The notes beneath the pieces were generated by a model that saw only the letters and a program-made list of their open reading frames with translations, had not been told where the DNA came from and searched no databases. Positions 1-12,699 of a DNA stretch of 64,000 bases are shown here, one piece after another. The stretch's first letter is position 1. The number at the start of each line of letters is the position of its first letter. The DNA comes from Melanocharis versteri (Eukaryota; Chordata; Aves; Passeriformes; Melanocharitidae): positions 1,791,505 to 1,855,504 of the forward strand of contig VZTG01001540.1 of NCBI GenBank assembly GCA_013397845.1, given 5' to 3'. The position numbers and the translations under genes were made by a program.

Positions 1-1390
1 AACCCACAATTTCCAAGTTCAAAACTGATGAGCAAATACTTCCCTTAAATGGTTCTGACTGGCTGCCAGTAGCCTAGCCAATTCCCCACATCCTAGACAA
101 CAGACATAACTTCAAAATACAAATAACCCTCTCGGTAGAATTGGCATACATACTTCTAGTGGCGTAATAACAATTTACCATAACCACTGAGAAATAGATT
201 TGTTCCTTTCACGTAAAAATGGGGACTGTTTTAATTTGAAAACAAAATTTTTGGTTTGAAAAGCCTATATCCAGCTTGCATCTAAATATATTTAGATAAA
301 CACATGTTCTTAGGAAGCAGAGCACAGAACTGGAGAAGATGAAAGAACAGTTAAAGAGCTAAGGCATATTAAGCCCCTTGGTTATAGTAATAAAAGACTG
401 ATAGTGATCATCTCCCCATCTAGTCTTAATAGCTGTCTTTCATAAATTTTCCATTAAAATCAAATTAAAGTTTGAGCATTGCCATTTAAATGAAATTCTT
501 TGCAGCTGCATTTCTCTCAGCCCAGTGTTAATATTAAGCATTTAGTGAATTTCTTTTAGAAGTTAATTCAATAGTGCTTGCCATTATATAGCGACTATCT
601 CGTTTTCATTTAATCACCAAGATGTTATGATCTTTCAGGACGAGACTCTTTCAAAAACTATAAAGATTGTTTTCTGAGGTTTAATAACACCCACTTGGCC
701 CTGAGCATTAATTTCAATGAATAGTCAATACTTTCTACATCATCCTTTCTACATTCTACATCCAGACATTAAGTACCCAACTATTCATTTGCAAGACACC
801 ATAATCTTTTTATTAAGCACCTTTTGCTGTTTTATGTCCACTTTTCAAAGTAGCATAATTTATGAGCATCTAAGTATGATCCAGTCATAGCATTTAAAAT
901 AAAACATATTTCAAAATTGGTCAGATGGTTCTTGAATTGCATCTTCTGGAAATGATTTAATATGACTAGTTCAATAAAGGGTTGAAATATTAGGAAAAAA
1001 ACCCTCATTGGTTGATTTAAGGCACTTTTTATGTCAACTCTGTCCATAAATGTTACAAGATTGATTTTTCTCTTAAGTAGCTCCTTCCAACAATGTCTGT
1101 GGAAATGGGGACCTAGGTTTCTTTCTGTATCCTGGCCATATACCTGGATTTTGAGTTGTTTTTCTTTATCAAATAAGTTAAGAGAACGCATGCAGAAGAA
1201 ATACTACATTTTACATTGTAACTTTTTTCTGTTAGCTACCTTCATGGTTCCCCCAGTATAGTATTAGATTGCCACTTAGCCAAATGCAGCCCTTCACAAG
1301 CAAATGGATTCCATCTGTTATGTGAGGTGGTTCCTGCTCTCATTTCACAGCACCACACTTTTGGAAATGCGTTTCCTGGTGCGGAAAAGA
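1..1390. other. Unique AT-rich noncoding DNA
   Basis: No repeat family, RNA gene or convincing exon was recognised. The frames in both directions around 830-1260 overlap each other, have no recognisable domain and contain AT-rich codons, as chance frames do. The tract ends where CR1-like sequence starts at about 1391. Confidence 0.5.
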
Positions 1391-2155
1391 GTCACAGACT
1401 ACTTTAGGATGGAAGGGATTTGTGGATGTGATCCAGTCACACCTCCAGATTGTCAAGGTCCTGCTATAGGGTGGCTTTGACCTGCAGCCTCCAAATCACC
1501 TGTGTAGTTTGTGAACTTTCTGAGCTGGAAGTCCCACTGCCCGGGTCACTGACGAGGAATGCTGAGCACTGTCAGCCTCAGGTATAACCCCTTAGGAAAA
1601 TCACCACTACTCAACAGCCAGCTGGATTCCAAACCACTAATCACAGCCTCTGAGTCCAGCAGTCCAGCGGGGTTTCACCCACCTGTAATTCACATGTAGT
1701 CTTTATCTCACTGGCTGAACTGCAAGGATACTATGGAGAGAGACTGTTGTTAAAGGCAGTGGAAATGCCATCCACTGCTTTTTCCTCCTCTCGTAAAAGA
1801 ACACGATTAAGTTTACCAGCCCTATTTTTTCCCTTGATGTGTCTGTGCTGGCTGTTCCCACTCACCATCTTGTTTTTCATGTGCCTGGACATGACTTCTG
1901 GGATCATTTGTTCCACAACCTCCTAGAGATTGAGGTGGGGATGGTAGTTCCCTGGGTTGTCCTTTTTGCCATTTTATTTGGTTTCTTTGGACGATAAGTG
2001 TGATACTTGACTTTTTTAACCTCCCTCAATTGCTCTGACCTTTCAAAGAGTATAGCTAGCTCTCTCAGCAGTCTCCATGGATTTGTACACATCTAGTTCC
2101 CTTATTTGGTCCTGAATGGGATCATTCTCTACTCTAGTCAGTACCTCTTTCCCAT
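1391..2155 (-). mobile_element. CR1 LINE remnant with internal deletion and dead reverse transcriptase
   Basis: This is a degraded copy of a CR1 non-LTR retrotransposon lying on the minus strand. About 1391-1441 resembles the CR1 3' end (the sequence usually next to the terminal tail). It is joined almost directly to sequence from the ORF2 reverse-transcriptase region, so several hundred bases of the ORF2 C-terminal part appear to be missing. Read on the minus strand, the frame at 1904-2092 keeps traces of the CR1 fingers region, and the frame at 1731-1916 keeps SQHRHIKGK, like the family's SQHGFTKGK, and a worn version of the motif A block. The catalytic FADDTK block, at about 1492-1518, reads approximately KFTNYTG, so both metal-binding aspartates are lost. 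The element is ancient, frameshifted and inactive. The right edge is fuzzy, roughly 2135-2160. The family assignment rests on recalled consensus features, not on an alignment. Confidence 0.8.
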
Positions 2156-5100
2156 AAACTTTGCACAGAGAGCTCAGAGGCCTGAAAACCGACCTTGCCA
2201 GGAAAGAGCAAGAGAAACACTGAGCACATCAGAATTTTTCAAGCCGTTTTTCATTGGATTGTCTTCCCAATCAATAGGGAAGTGTTTGTATATAAATCTG
2301 CAGGAGGACTGGGACCCAAACAGAGGCAGAACAAAAACACAAGGCCACAAGAGAGTGTGAGAAATGATTCCTTAAATCCTTCCCTGAGAGCTGAAAGCTT
2401 AACCTTATAGGCTTCTTTTAAAACGTGACAGGACAGCCATTTTAGTTTTGGTTGGTTTTTTCTTTAACCAACAGGCTCACGACTAACACACTAACATAGA
2501 ATATGGGAACCCTGGGCCCTAGGCTGTGTTCAGTAACAGGAGTTTAAGGCATCCTTCTTCACTGCCTGGAAGAGTGGTCTCATAGCAGATCTACAGACTA
2601 TGTGGGGGTTGAAGAAAATGTGGTGGGTTTAGTTCTTTCTGCTGGAGCTCTTCCACCTTTGTAAAGGAATTCAATACATTCTAGGCCAGGAACATTACTT
2701 TCTAGCCAAACCATTGAGGGCAGTCTCTGGGAAACAGGAAAACCTGAGTTCCAAGCTCTGCTGCTAGAGACTATTTTTTTACATTGAGCCATCATTTGAT
2801 AAAACATACTCCAAAGTACAACGCTTGTGTCTCTCTGCTGGTACCTGTGCGGCAGTCAAACTGAAAACACCAGCCTCAGGGCAGAATGTCTCCAGAGACA
2901 CTCAAAAACTTCCTTCAGCAGATTTTTCTATTTCTTAATCTAGTTTGAATAGTCTGCTCCCGTCCAGAGAGTCAGATTCCCCTGCCCAGCTAATCCATTC
3001 TCACCGAGTTGTTCCGTTTAGCCTGTTCTTTCCAGCAGTGACACTAACTAGCGAATCAATAGATTTTCTGGCAGGACATGTGGAATGTACCTGTTCCCTC
3101 CAAATCACAGTATGTCTAGACTCATAACCAAACAAATGCTTTACTGCTAAAACTAGAAGTAAAGCATTTTTGGAAAAATACATTTAAAAAAAAAGTAAAA
3201 AGAAAAAAGATTAAATGTCTTTTTAGAGATGTGAATTGCATAGAATGTGGTAAATTGTCTAGTCAGTGTTTGTCTACATGTGGTCTGAACATTTTTTATG
3301 GAGATCCTGGGTTTAAATACATATATTTTTTGAATAAAGATTAAAATCCCAAGAGTTGTGATGCCCGTAGCAAATTACAGGGCGTTTTCTTCATCTACAA
3401 GATCACTAGCTTTTGCCATTGGTTTTGGGTACTGATTTACCCATAAATATGAAATGGAAAAGTTACTCTACCAGAGGCATATATTGTGTTTTCAGTACAG
3501 CTGAGGAAGTTCAAAGAAAAACACACATAGACACACTTTCTCTGTTCCTACTGCCGTAAATGTACTTAACTTTAAAACTACAGGGTACTTTGTCCAAGGG
3601 CATTTCAGAAATTAAATATTTTTCTGTAGTAATGAAAGCTTCAGAGCCATTCAGCAGTTTTTCATTTTGATTTCTAATTTTAATCCTGACAATATCCTTT
3701 TTCTGAAATGATAGAATGAATTTTATCTTTTCACACTTTCCTAGGTAAAAGAAATAACCATTTACAGGCAAGATGTTTTTATTCATATATTGTTAGTCCC
3801 CTAAAATGCCTCCTATTAAATTTTGTAAGTACTTCTGATGTCCCATTACCTTAAATGGGGAAGCTTATCTTTGTCTGCTTAGAGAAATGCAGTCTTTCCA
3901 GAGAAATGTAGCTAACTCAGAGTTTAAAATATTCCTGGCAGGATGAAGTTGTTCAGGCAGATTTAGGCAGATGCACATAATTCACAACATTCTTTGGGAA
4001 TTCCTACCCAGTGAGCATCACTCACAGAATCTGTTCTAACAGTATTCTTAGTATTGTATCTGTCTTTTCCGTCCTGTGAATGTTCAGATTTCTATAGTTA
4101 TAAATGCAGCACAGGTTAGTGATAGCAAACTCAAAATAAGCCCAGTCAGAATATGAGAAACAGCACAGATAATTCAGTAAGCAGGCTAATTTCCCCTTCT
4201 TTCAAACTATTGGACTTAAACCTGATAAGCTGATACCAAGTGCTTCTTAAAAGTGTACTCAATGTGTACTCTTATACTGGAACACAGAAGGGTGAATAAC
4301 ATGCCTGCAATAGAAATTGAAACTGTATAAACACCATTCAGGACACCAACTGATGCATACTTTTTTCCCCTAAATCTGGGTTGTATTAACAGCACAATTA
4401 GCCTGCACCAGCAGTCAGTCTTCCTTCAGCTTGAAATCTGCTGCTTTAGAGCAGATTAACCTGACTGACTTGGTTAGTCAAACCACTTCTCTCTAAGTGC
4501 CACACAATGATTTGTGTATGTAGTGTGTTCATTTCAGAAGTGGGGTTTCCTTCCTTTTTTCTTGCATAAACGTAATTATTTTGAGTGGAGAAAATGCTAC
4601 AGACTCACTAAAGAATACTGGTAATCACCACAGGTCTACGAACTCCCACTAATCCTTGCTTTAATGCAGTCCCAAATTGCTCAGCAAGGTATTTCCTTAT
4701 GTGGTTCAGACATTCTACCATGCTGTGAATACTTTTCAAAAATTAAAAGAAAAAACCAAAGGAGAAACTTTTTTTTGCTTTTTCTCCAAACTTACCAGAA
4801 ATTAAATTTTTCTATGTAGGCCTTCTCCATCCAGTTTTAAGACGTTCTCTGAGACCCTTTTATGACTTGGCTAAGGGTAAATGGGTTCCCAGGCCAGCAC
4901 GAGTCCAGAGACAGCATTTCCACAAAATACAATGGCCAACACAACCACGACTCAGAAACTGCACACAGGCACTACTACCCTGTGCTTAGGAAGAGCCTGG
5001 CCATAGGAAAATAAAATGCACTCAGATGCTAAAAGTACCCACGACAAGCTGAGGTAAAGATTTTAACCAGAGAAACTTTCTCAGAAATCATGTGAAAAAT

Positions 5101-8100
5101 GCTGACAGGTCACAGGCACTGGGAATGCTGGGTCAGATGCAGAAGTTTTGCAGAGCACACTCTAACTTTGGAGGATCAGAGGAAGGTAGAGGCAGTCCTA
5201 ACATCCATGGGAGACCAGTGTCAGAACACCTTGGAGGCAAACTAGAGGGCTTCCACTATGAGGAGTGCTGTTTTGAGCCACCACTGAGTTAAACTGGGAG
5301 CTCACAGAAATATGATGTCGGAAATGGAGATCTTTTAGAATCTCTTTGTGCCCTCTCACAGACATTGCTTCCCCTTCTTGGGTAGGTTCATTCTCACGTT
5401 CTAAACCTCTCCATACATTAGAGCATAAAAAATGAAAGTGAATGGGTGATAGACCCAGGTGAGTGACACATTCAGACCTATTCAGCTATAAAAGTGAAGA
5501 GAAAAATTACTTCGAAAAAACTACAAGATTACACAGTGCATTCTTTACTTTTAGCTGCATGTATTTCTGAATACACTGAATAACACCAAGCTACATACCC
5601 AAGCATTATAGCCTGGGGCTGGGGGTGTGGGGGATTGAATATAAAACTAAGTACAACTAATGGAAAGTTTATCCTTGAGAAAGATATTAACATATTTCAG
5701 GGTTAATCAACATGAAGAAAGTATGTACCACACTCACCACTGTCAACTGCAAGAAGGGCATCATCACATTCCAGTGATAAGTATTTATCTCTATTTACCC
5801 AAATACATAATCCTAAAAAATTGCTACTGTTGACTACAGCATCATGATAGAAGGAGTCAGGGACTTGTGCTTGAATAGTGCTCATCCCTCATATAGTGAG
5901 AATTGCACTCAGAACCTGCTGGCAGTTCTTTCAACCTCTTCAAGTACATATCTTTTTATGACTATCATTCACTTTCTACTTTCACAAACAAAACATAGCT
6001 ATCAAGTGGAAATTAACAGACAGAGATAAATGGAATTTGTAAACTGCAAAGGCGCACTTACAAAAAGCAAGGATATTTCAACAATTACTAAGTGCTCCCC
6101 ACCTTATCAAAATGAAGGGAGACGAAAAGACAGGTGAGAGGAAACTCAATAAAATTAAACATACAAAGCAGAGGAAATGCAGTTCTGTGTTGCTGCTGTT
6201 TCTGCTCCATTGCTGCCGTGACTCATTGCAATGACCTTGTTCTGCAAGGACCACAGCTGAGGAGATGTGATGTTCCACGTCCTTGAGCTAAAACCATGCA
6301 CAGCAAGACTAAGACACAGAAAACAGCTCAGTTATCCTTGCATTCGTTTCTGATAAGTCATTATTTTATGCCTTTTTTTTTCCAGATACTTTGTCAGTTT
6401 ATCAGGAATTTAATAACTTCAAAGTAAAAAGAAAAATATTATGGGCACATGAAAATAACCCATAGATTATGGCTGTTACAATGGGTGAGACTTGCCCCTG
6501 AAAAAGTTTTGTGGCTTGCTGGACTTAGACTAAATATGAAATTAGTTTGCTCATTATAGACATTTAATACAAGAACTGGACCTGAACAGATTCTTCTAAA
6601 TCCTCAGTACTGCCTATACTTACTTACACTTTGCTTGTCTGATTGCTGAAGCAGCATATCACCCTCTTGCTGCAATTATATCCAGTTATATCAATGTGTA
6701 TTTTCATATAGCATTCCATAAATCGTGTTTTAAATTTTTGCTGTTATCCAAGCTGTCTCTCCATTTCTAAGAGCCCAGCGGGCAAAAGCCTTCCAGATGA
6801 GACTTTGTCGCTTCCAAGTGGAAGAAGGTACTGTTCTCATCAGTGAGACACTAAAGTGAAAGTTGCCTTTTTTTTTTTTTTTATGCAACAGAATTGGTTA
6901 CTCAGCTCCAGATTCATTTTAACCATTTTTGTTGCCATTCTGCATTTTTGAATCAAATTTCCTTACTTGCTTAGCACAGTACACATCTCACATTTAAACT
7001 TCATCTTGCTGATTTCCCATTGCCACCCCAGTTGGTTCCATCCTTCAGCAGGGTTGTGTTATGCCATGCAGGTGTTTTTTGCCATCACTGATGACAATAC
7101 TGCGGCAATATTTGCAATTTTTCTTTCCTTGGCTTTCTAGAAAAATCAGCATCTTCAGTTTTAAAAACTGCTTCCAGCTACCTTCAAAATGGGAATGATA
7201 CGTACATACCAAAGGAGTGCAGAAAAAGATTGAATATTAAGCAACAAGGCAAATTAAAAATGCTTGCCTGGACCTCGTTGTACCACACAACTTCCTACCC
7301 ATTTTTGCTTGTCACAGATGTACATAATTTCTGAGAAATAGTTGACAGCAAGGAAAAGCTCTCAACATATCCAACAGGTACAAATACTACAATTTCCATT
7401 TAGTTAGCTAACGGTAGTTTCCAAAGTTAAATAATAAAATCCCTGTACATGCAAGTTAGCCTTACACAGGCAAGATAAAGAGGGAAGTGCAGTCCATGAT
7501 ATGAAGAACTCAGATCACTTCTCATTACTAATGTTTGCCAACATTGAGACCCTAAAAAATATTCCTTTTTAGTATCAAGAGTTGTTGAAAAAAAAAATAT
7601 ATAATAAGAACTCTCTCTTAAAAGAGAACTACAAAAATAGTTTTCCATGGCCAGAATTTCCTTTCCTTCTTACACCAGTGTAAGACCAAGTAGGGTGTGG
7701 GGAGCGAGGAACAAGCTTGAAAATGTGATCAGGAGCAACACGAAGTAACACAGCTTCACCAGGAACGGCAAAGCTGTCCCCATTTTCATTTTGTCCCCAT
7801 GTAAAGGATTGTCCAGAAAAGGGACAGTAGATCAAATAGTAGCAGTCCATTAAAAACATTTGGTTGGATCGTAATCTCTCAGTAACAAACAACAAGGAAA
7901 TTACAGTTGAAAGGAAAAGGTAACTATTAGTATGAGCAGATGTATAAATGGCAAATGATACCAACAGAAAGCAATTCTGGGGGAGGAGAGTGGTGGAACA
8001 AAGCAGCTTTAATCTGCACTTTGTAGTCTTGGATAGAGATACTTCAAGCTTACAAGCCCCATGTAGTTCATTTTAGTGCCAGCAGAACTGCTACCTTTGA

Positions 8101-9725
8101 TTTCTTCTCACTGCCAAAATCAGGAAAGCTTCTGGACACGTTATTGAAAGGGTTCTTTTTGCCCCTCAGAAACCTTCAAATCATCTTAATCTGCTTCATT
8201 TTACAACACAGAAATGTGTGTTCAAGGTTCAGAGAAACAAAACAAATGGTTTCAGAGGCAAGAAAGAGACAGGGGTAGGGGAGAATGGGACCAGATATTG
8301 ATTGACATCTAGGGCAAGATGGGGGAGGTAACTCAAAGTCCTACTGATAGAGACTTGTGTCAGAGAAAAACAAATAGATGCTTATGTTTTCTCATATTTT
8401 TAAGAAGTATTTTCATCTTTTCGTATTAAAAGAGCACAAGGCAAAAAACTGAATGTAGAAATAAAGAAAGAAAAAACTTTGAAGGTTTCCATGAAGAGCA
8501 ATAGAAAGAAGAAATAATTTCACATTATACTAGAACAATACGCCAATTACTCCACCATCAGGAAACAAAGTTAGGTTTATCTCTGCATTTCAAGGAAATC
8601 AAGCCCCCAGAGGTCAAGGAGGTTGCTAAATGGGTGAGGGAGCAAGAGAACATTTTACAAAATCATCCTCTAATTTGGAGCCAAGGTCAATGATTTAAAC
8701 TTTATTGCTCATCTTGAAACCAAACTCACAATGAGCATAGGTGGAACTATCCCAACCTGCAATTATCCAGAGCCAGGCAAACAAGAACTGCAGAAGTAAC
8801 TATAGCTGCAAGAGAATTCATGTTTCCAAAACATGACATCAACCCTGCCAATTTGCTAGCCACTGCTCACTGCTGATGGTGATAACTTGTTAAGCCACAA
8901 TACTCAGCCACACGCTGAGCATCGAGCTCTGTCGGGAAACTGCAACTGCTACAAGTTGTTGTACCACTGAAAAGTTTCAGCTGCAGCCAACACTTCAACA
9001 CTCAGCTCTGCTGTACTTCAGAACCTGATCCTCTGTGCCACAGTCAAAACCAAATAAAAGAATGACCTGGTTAGTGCTGTATACGTGGAGTTTAGTGCAT
9101 CTTCACCAAGGAACACACCCAGCTTCAGCCTTGCAAATATGCCAATGAAGAACTTTTTTTGCACAGATAAATGGTCTTGTAGGAAAGAGAAAAATTGCAT
9201 AATGACTGCATTTCAGGAGCTCTGATGAAACCTTCCTCACCATACAGTGCATCCCATTTCTATGTAATTATATGGTTCACTCTTCCTTTTTTTTTAGCCC
9301 AAATTTAATGCAGACCACACAAACTGGTGTCATCTTAATGCTTATTACTGTAAGATATTGACCTCAGCATGCTGAATCACGAAATAAAGTTTGTAGAAAA
9401 AGTTACAATGTGCTGTATGTCAAGGAATCCCACACCCAGTCAAGTTTCTGCTATAGACATTTCATTTTGAGTTTGAAGGGAAACAGGGCTATGTTCCAGG
9501 GTACTGAATTTAGAACTTTCCCATTCAAATGACAAGATTGATGACAAATACAGTGAGATTTTATCTATCTGGACAGAAAGTAGGAACATCTTTGAAAATA
9601 CACTTGGAAAAGATGTGTTTTGCAGGGAAATCCCTAAATTATCAACATGCAACAAAAAATAGAGGCTGAAGTGAGGCCATGGAGATTGGAATTAGCAGGT
9701 TCCTAAATGGGCTTTTTAGGAGTGT
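2156..9725. other. Unique AT-rich noncoding DNA
   Basis: About 7.5 kb with no recognised repeat family and no convincing exon. It holds a 15-base T run at 6868-6882 and a G-rich stretch at about 5614-5633. The frame at 7629-7964 on the minus strand is 111 codons but has no recognisable domain, and I regard it as chance. Confidence 0.45.
6868..6882. repeat. Homopolymer T run (15 T)
   Basis: An uninterrupted run of 15 T is read directly. No adjacent SINE or processed-pseudogene body was recognised, so it is probably a simple repeat. Confidence 0.9.
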
Positions 9726-9785
9726 ATCACAGAGTGGGTGATGTTGTGGAAAGGACCTTTGGAGATCATCTCCACTTTGACTAAA
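9726..9785 (-). mobile_element. Short CR1 LINE 3'-end fragment
   Basis: The plus strand reads ATCACAGAGTGGGTGATGTT followed by a GGAAAGGACCTTTGGAGATC-type stretch. This matches the layout of a reverse-complemented CR1 3' end (ATCACAGAATGG, then a GGAAGGGACC block, then a GATCATCT block). Similarity fades after about 9785. Only some 60 bases can be assigned, so this is a heavily 5'-truncated or eroded copy on the minus strand. Confidence 0.6.
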
Positions 9786-12179
9786 CACACAGTGGTCTTC
9801 CAGGGTTTTATCTTTTATAAACAAAATGTCTTGAGAGGGAGAAAAAAAATGCAGCACTGTTACAATCAAAGCACGCTGAAGCTATGGCAGCAGCAAGAAG
9901 AAGCCCCACTTGCTTGCTTCGCCTCACCTTCCTATATTCTCCCCACATCAAGAAAAAGTTCAAGGCCGCATTTGGCACTTCTAAGAGTTAAAGAAGAAGC
10001 AGTATGAGATATGAGGTCAGATTTTTCTTTTCCTTTTAGCCCTTCCTATAAGAGTTTCGCTTTTGGAAGTATTTAGTGTTTTTCATTAGCAGGAGCAATA
10101 ATAAAAAATTACCTGTTGAATTTGTACAATTGTAACAAGAACTTAGTCCTATTAAATTAGATTTCTATTTTTCCCTCCAGTTAGCTGTTACTGATAATAT
10201 ATTATATGAAGTTAAAGTTAAGAAGTTTTTTTGTGCCAAACACTTTGAAAATTATACAGTCTTTTGATGGATATTTGCCCTGTCAAAACTGAATCAGGAT
10301 ATTAGAAAATTGTGATTTCTTTGAAAATGTTAACAAGTAGTTTTGTATAAATCAGGTAAGAATGCCAGCTTACTGAATGCTGAAGTGACTATCCCATTCT
10401 CAGGTAGCACACGTGTAAATAGCTAACTCCTCTGAAGTAATTCTCTGAAAGATACGAAGGTAGCTTTTAAGTCCCTCATTATCCATAACCATGCAGCTCT
10501 CAATGTGCCAAAGGAAGTTCTAAGCTCATGGAGTGCTGCATGGAATTCCATGGAAGGCTGCTGCTGATGAGTGGTGGGGTTTTTCATGTGCTAAACATGA
10601 GGAGTTATCAAAGGAGTAATAAATACAGTCTATGAGTGTTACTGACATCGATCCTGAGAGACCCTCAAGCCATTTCTTGCCTCAGCCATACTCTCCAATT
10701 AAATATATTTAAATATTAACCACGTTACTGACCAGGCTAATTGATGTTTTCAGAAATAAGACAGAGTCCGTCAGAGCAGTTAATAGAACTGATCATGCCA
10801 AAAAGGCATTGTCTTGTTCTTCAGTTATAGGGATGCCTTTAGCTCTTTGCCGTATAAGCAAAAAAAACCTGCACTGCCAGCTTCTTACTTCTCCCTTGGA
10901 AACCTGGGCACTCTTTGTATGAAACTCACAATTCATCATAGAATTAGAGAGAAGTATTTAATAGACCCTAATGAAATGCTGTGAGAACTATGCTAATGTT
11001 GTCATGGTAGCAGAAGAGTAATTTCACTAGAGAACCAGGGAAAGTCAAAGCTGCTTGTAAAAAGGAGGAAACAGCAAAATTCACCAACAGCTGCTACGCA
11101 ATAGAAATGCTATGAGAACTTCATCACAGTATATTTTAAATAGTGTGTTTTAAAATAATGTTAAAATAAATTACATGTGAACCCAAAGTAACACTCTCGA
11201 GGTCAACGGGAAATTAGCCATGAAAGATGAGCTATAACTTCTGTATGAAAGAAAGAGCCCTTTTGTGGTACACTCACTTGTCCGGCCCAATCCCCAAGGC
11301 AGTGACCTTGAGAGTATTAAAGAGGGTCTGATTCAAGAATGAACATTCAGGAAGAAGCTAAGAGCAAAGAGCTGAGGCACATCTAAGGACAAGTGTGATC
11401 ATAATCAAAAATGCATCTGATGATTTATCACTCAAACACACTATTTGAGAAAATAAACCTGTGGATAATTAAAACTATTACCTTTCCAAACACATCAGTG
11501 AGGGAATTTACACACTGTTTTCTGAAACGTAGAGAAAAACATTATTATCTTTTACACAATCTGAACCTCTTCAGCTATGCTGAGCTTCCTTTTCTGATAC
11601 ATGTAACTAGAAAGCAGTAAAGATTTCTCCAATGTCTAAACAAGCATATTATTGTTGAATTTATTGTCAATTTACACAAAAAAACTGATTTTCCTACCTC
11701 ATGTGAAAACTGCAATTTCCTACTTAACTGCATGTATTTTATCATTAAGGGCCTCTTAAAAAAATTGGATCAGCTCTTTCTTCCTTGGCATAGAGCAAGG
11801 AAAAAATGGATTTTTTCTTCTAGAAAAAATATCAAAACAACTTAAATTAAATTCAGTACTATGTGCACTTGCTAAACCTCCAACTTCCACCAGCTTCCTA
11901 TTTCGAAATAATCCATATATATGTACGAGCAGAAAGTTGTTCAGGATTTTAGTGCGTATCCTATATTGACCAAGGCCACTGTTGATTTCAGAAGGGAATC
12001 AATAGGGAGCGAAGGAGGCCGAAGTTGAAGGTTTCACGGTTATCAGCAAAGCAAATAAAGGGCAGTCAGCCCACACAAAAGGGCAGGAGATACTCAGATC
12101 GCACTGTAGGTGTAACAAGGTATGTTGCTTTCTTAACTATGAAACTCTTTTCTGGGCTAGAGTCCTGCCAGCAACAGAG
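9786..12179. other. Unique AT-rich noncoding DNA
   Basis: No recognisable gene, RNA or repeat. The short frames at 9738-10007 and 11411-11620 show no domain. Confidence 0.45.
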
Positions 12180-12540
12180 AAAGTGCTGCCACTTCCCTCA
12201 GGAGGTCAGTGGAGGAAGAGCAAAGCCCAACCAGCTGTGCCCCAAAGCCAGGTGCCCGTGGTCCCCGAGAGCCCTGCCTGTCCCTGCCCGTCCCTGGGGC
12301 TCCGCTCCCTGCCCAGGGCCCCAGGGCTGTGGGTCCCTGCCCCACTGGCAGCACAGCAGGGCCAGTCCCTGGCTCCCCGCCACGACAGCCACCGGCCCCT
12401 TCCCCACGGAGAAGCCCAAAGCTGGGGTAGCCACCGTGCCCCTCCTGGTTGCCCTGCTTTTCTGCCGGATGGCCAGACAGGCCCTGCCTGACGAGAACAG
12501 GCGATCTTGGGAAGCTGTCCCTGCTCTGGGTCGTTGACCC
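12180..12540. other. Isolated GC-rich, C-skewed block
   Basis: This 360-base block is sharply more GC-rich than its AT-rich surroundings, and C clearly exceeds G on the plus strand. It is full of CCCTG and CCCAG-like words, with about a dozen CpGs. Long frames run through it on both strands (12025-12537 plus, 12157-12633 and 12198-12650 minus). That is expected where stop codons are rare, and no domain is recognisable in any of them. It could be a decayed GC-rich minisatellite, a noncoding transcript exon or an old insertion. I cannot tell which. Confidence 0.6.
12272..12294 (-). other. Potential G-quadruplex motif
   Basis: On the minus strand four GGG runs are separated by loops of 2, 2 and 7 bases, which fits the canonical G3+N1-7 pattern. 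More GGG runs follow within the next 60 bases, so alternative folds are possible. Formation in cells is not shown by sequence. Confidence 0.6.
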
Positions 12541-12699
12541 AAGCATGCTGGCTCTCTCTGACAGGGAGAAGACACAGTTAAATGAGGAAAACAAGGTAAA
12601 CAAATTGGCTGCATCCAGAAGGAACATGGCCATTTGTGCAGGTATGACATTCTTGCCCGAAAAGGAGTCTTGGTATTGCCGGCCAGGAGGGCAGAGATG

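Noticed and set aside
12025..12650. Several 100-170 codon frames on both strands
   Set aside because: They overlap in opposite strands within a GC-rich block where stop codons are rare, and none has a recognisable domain.
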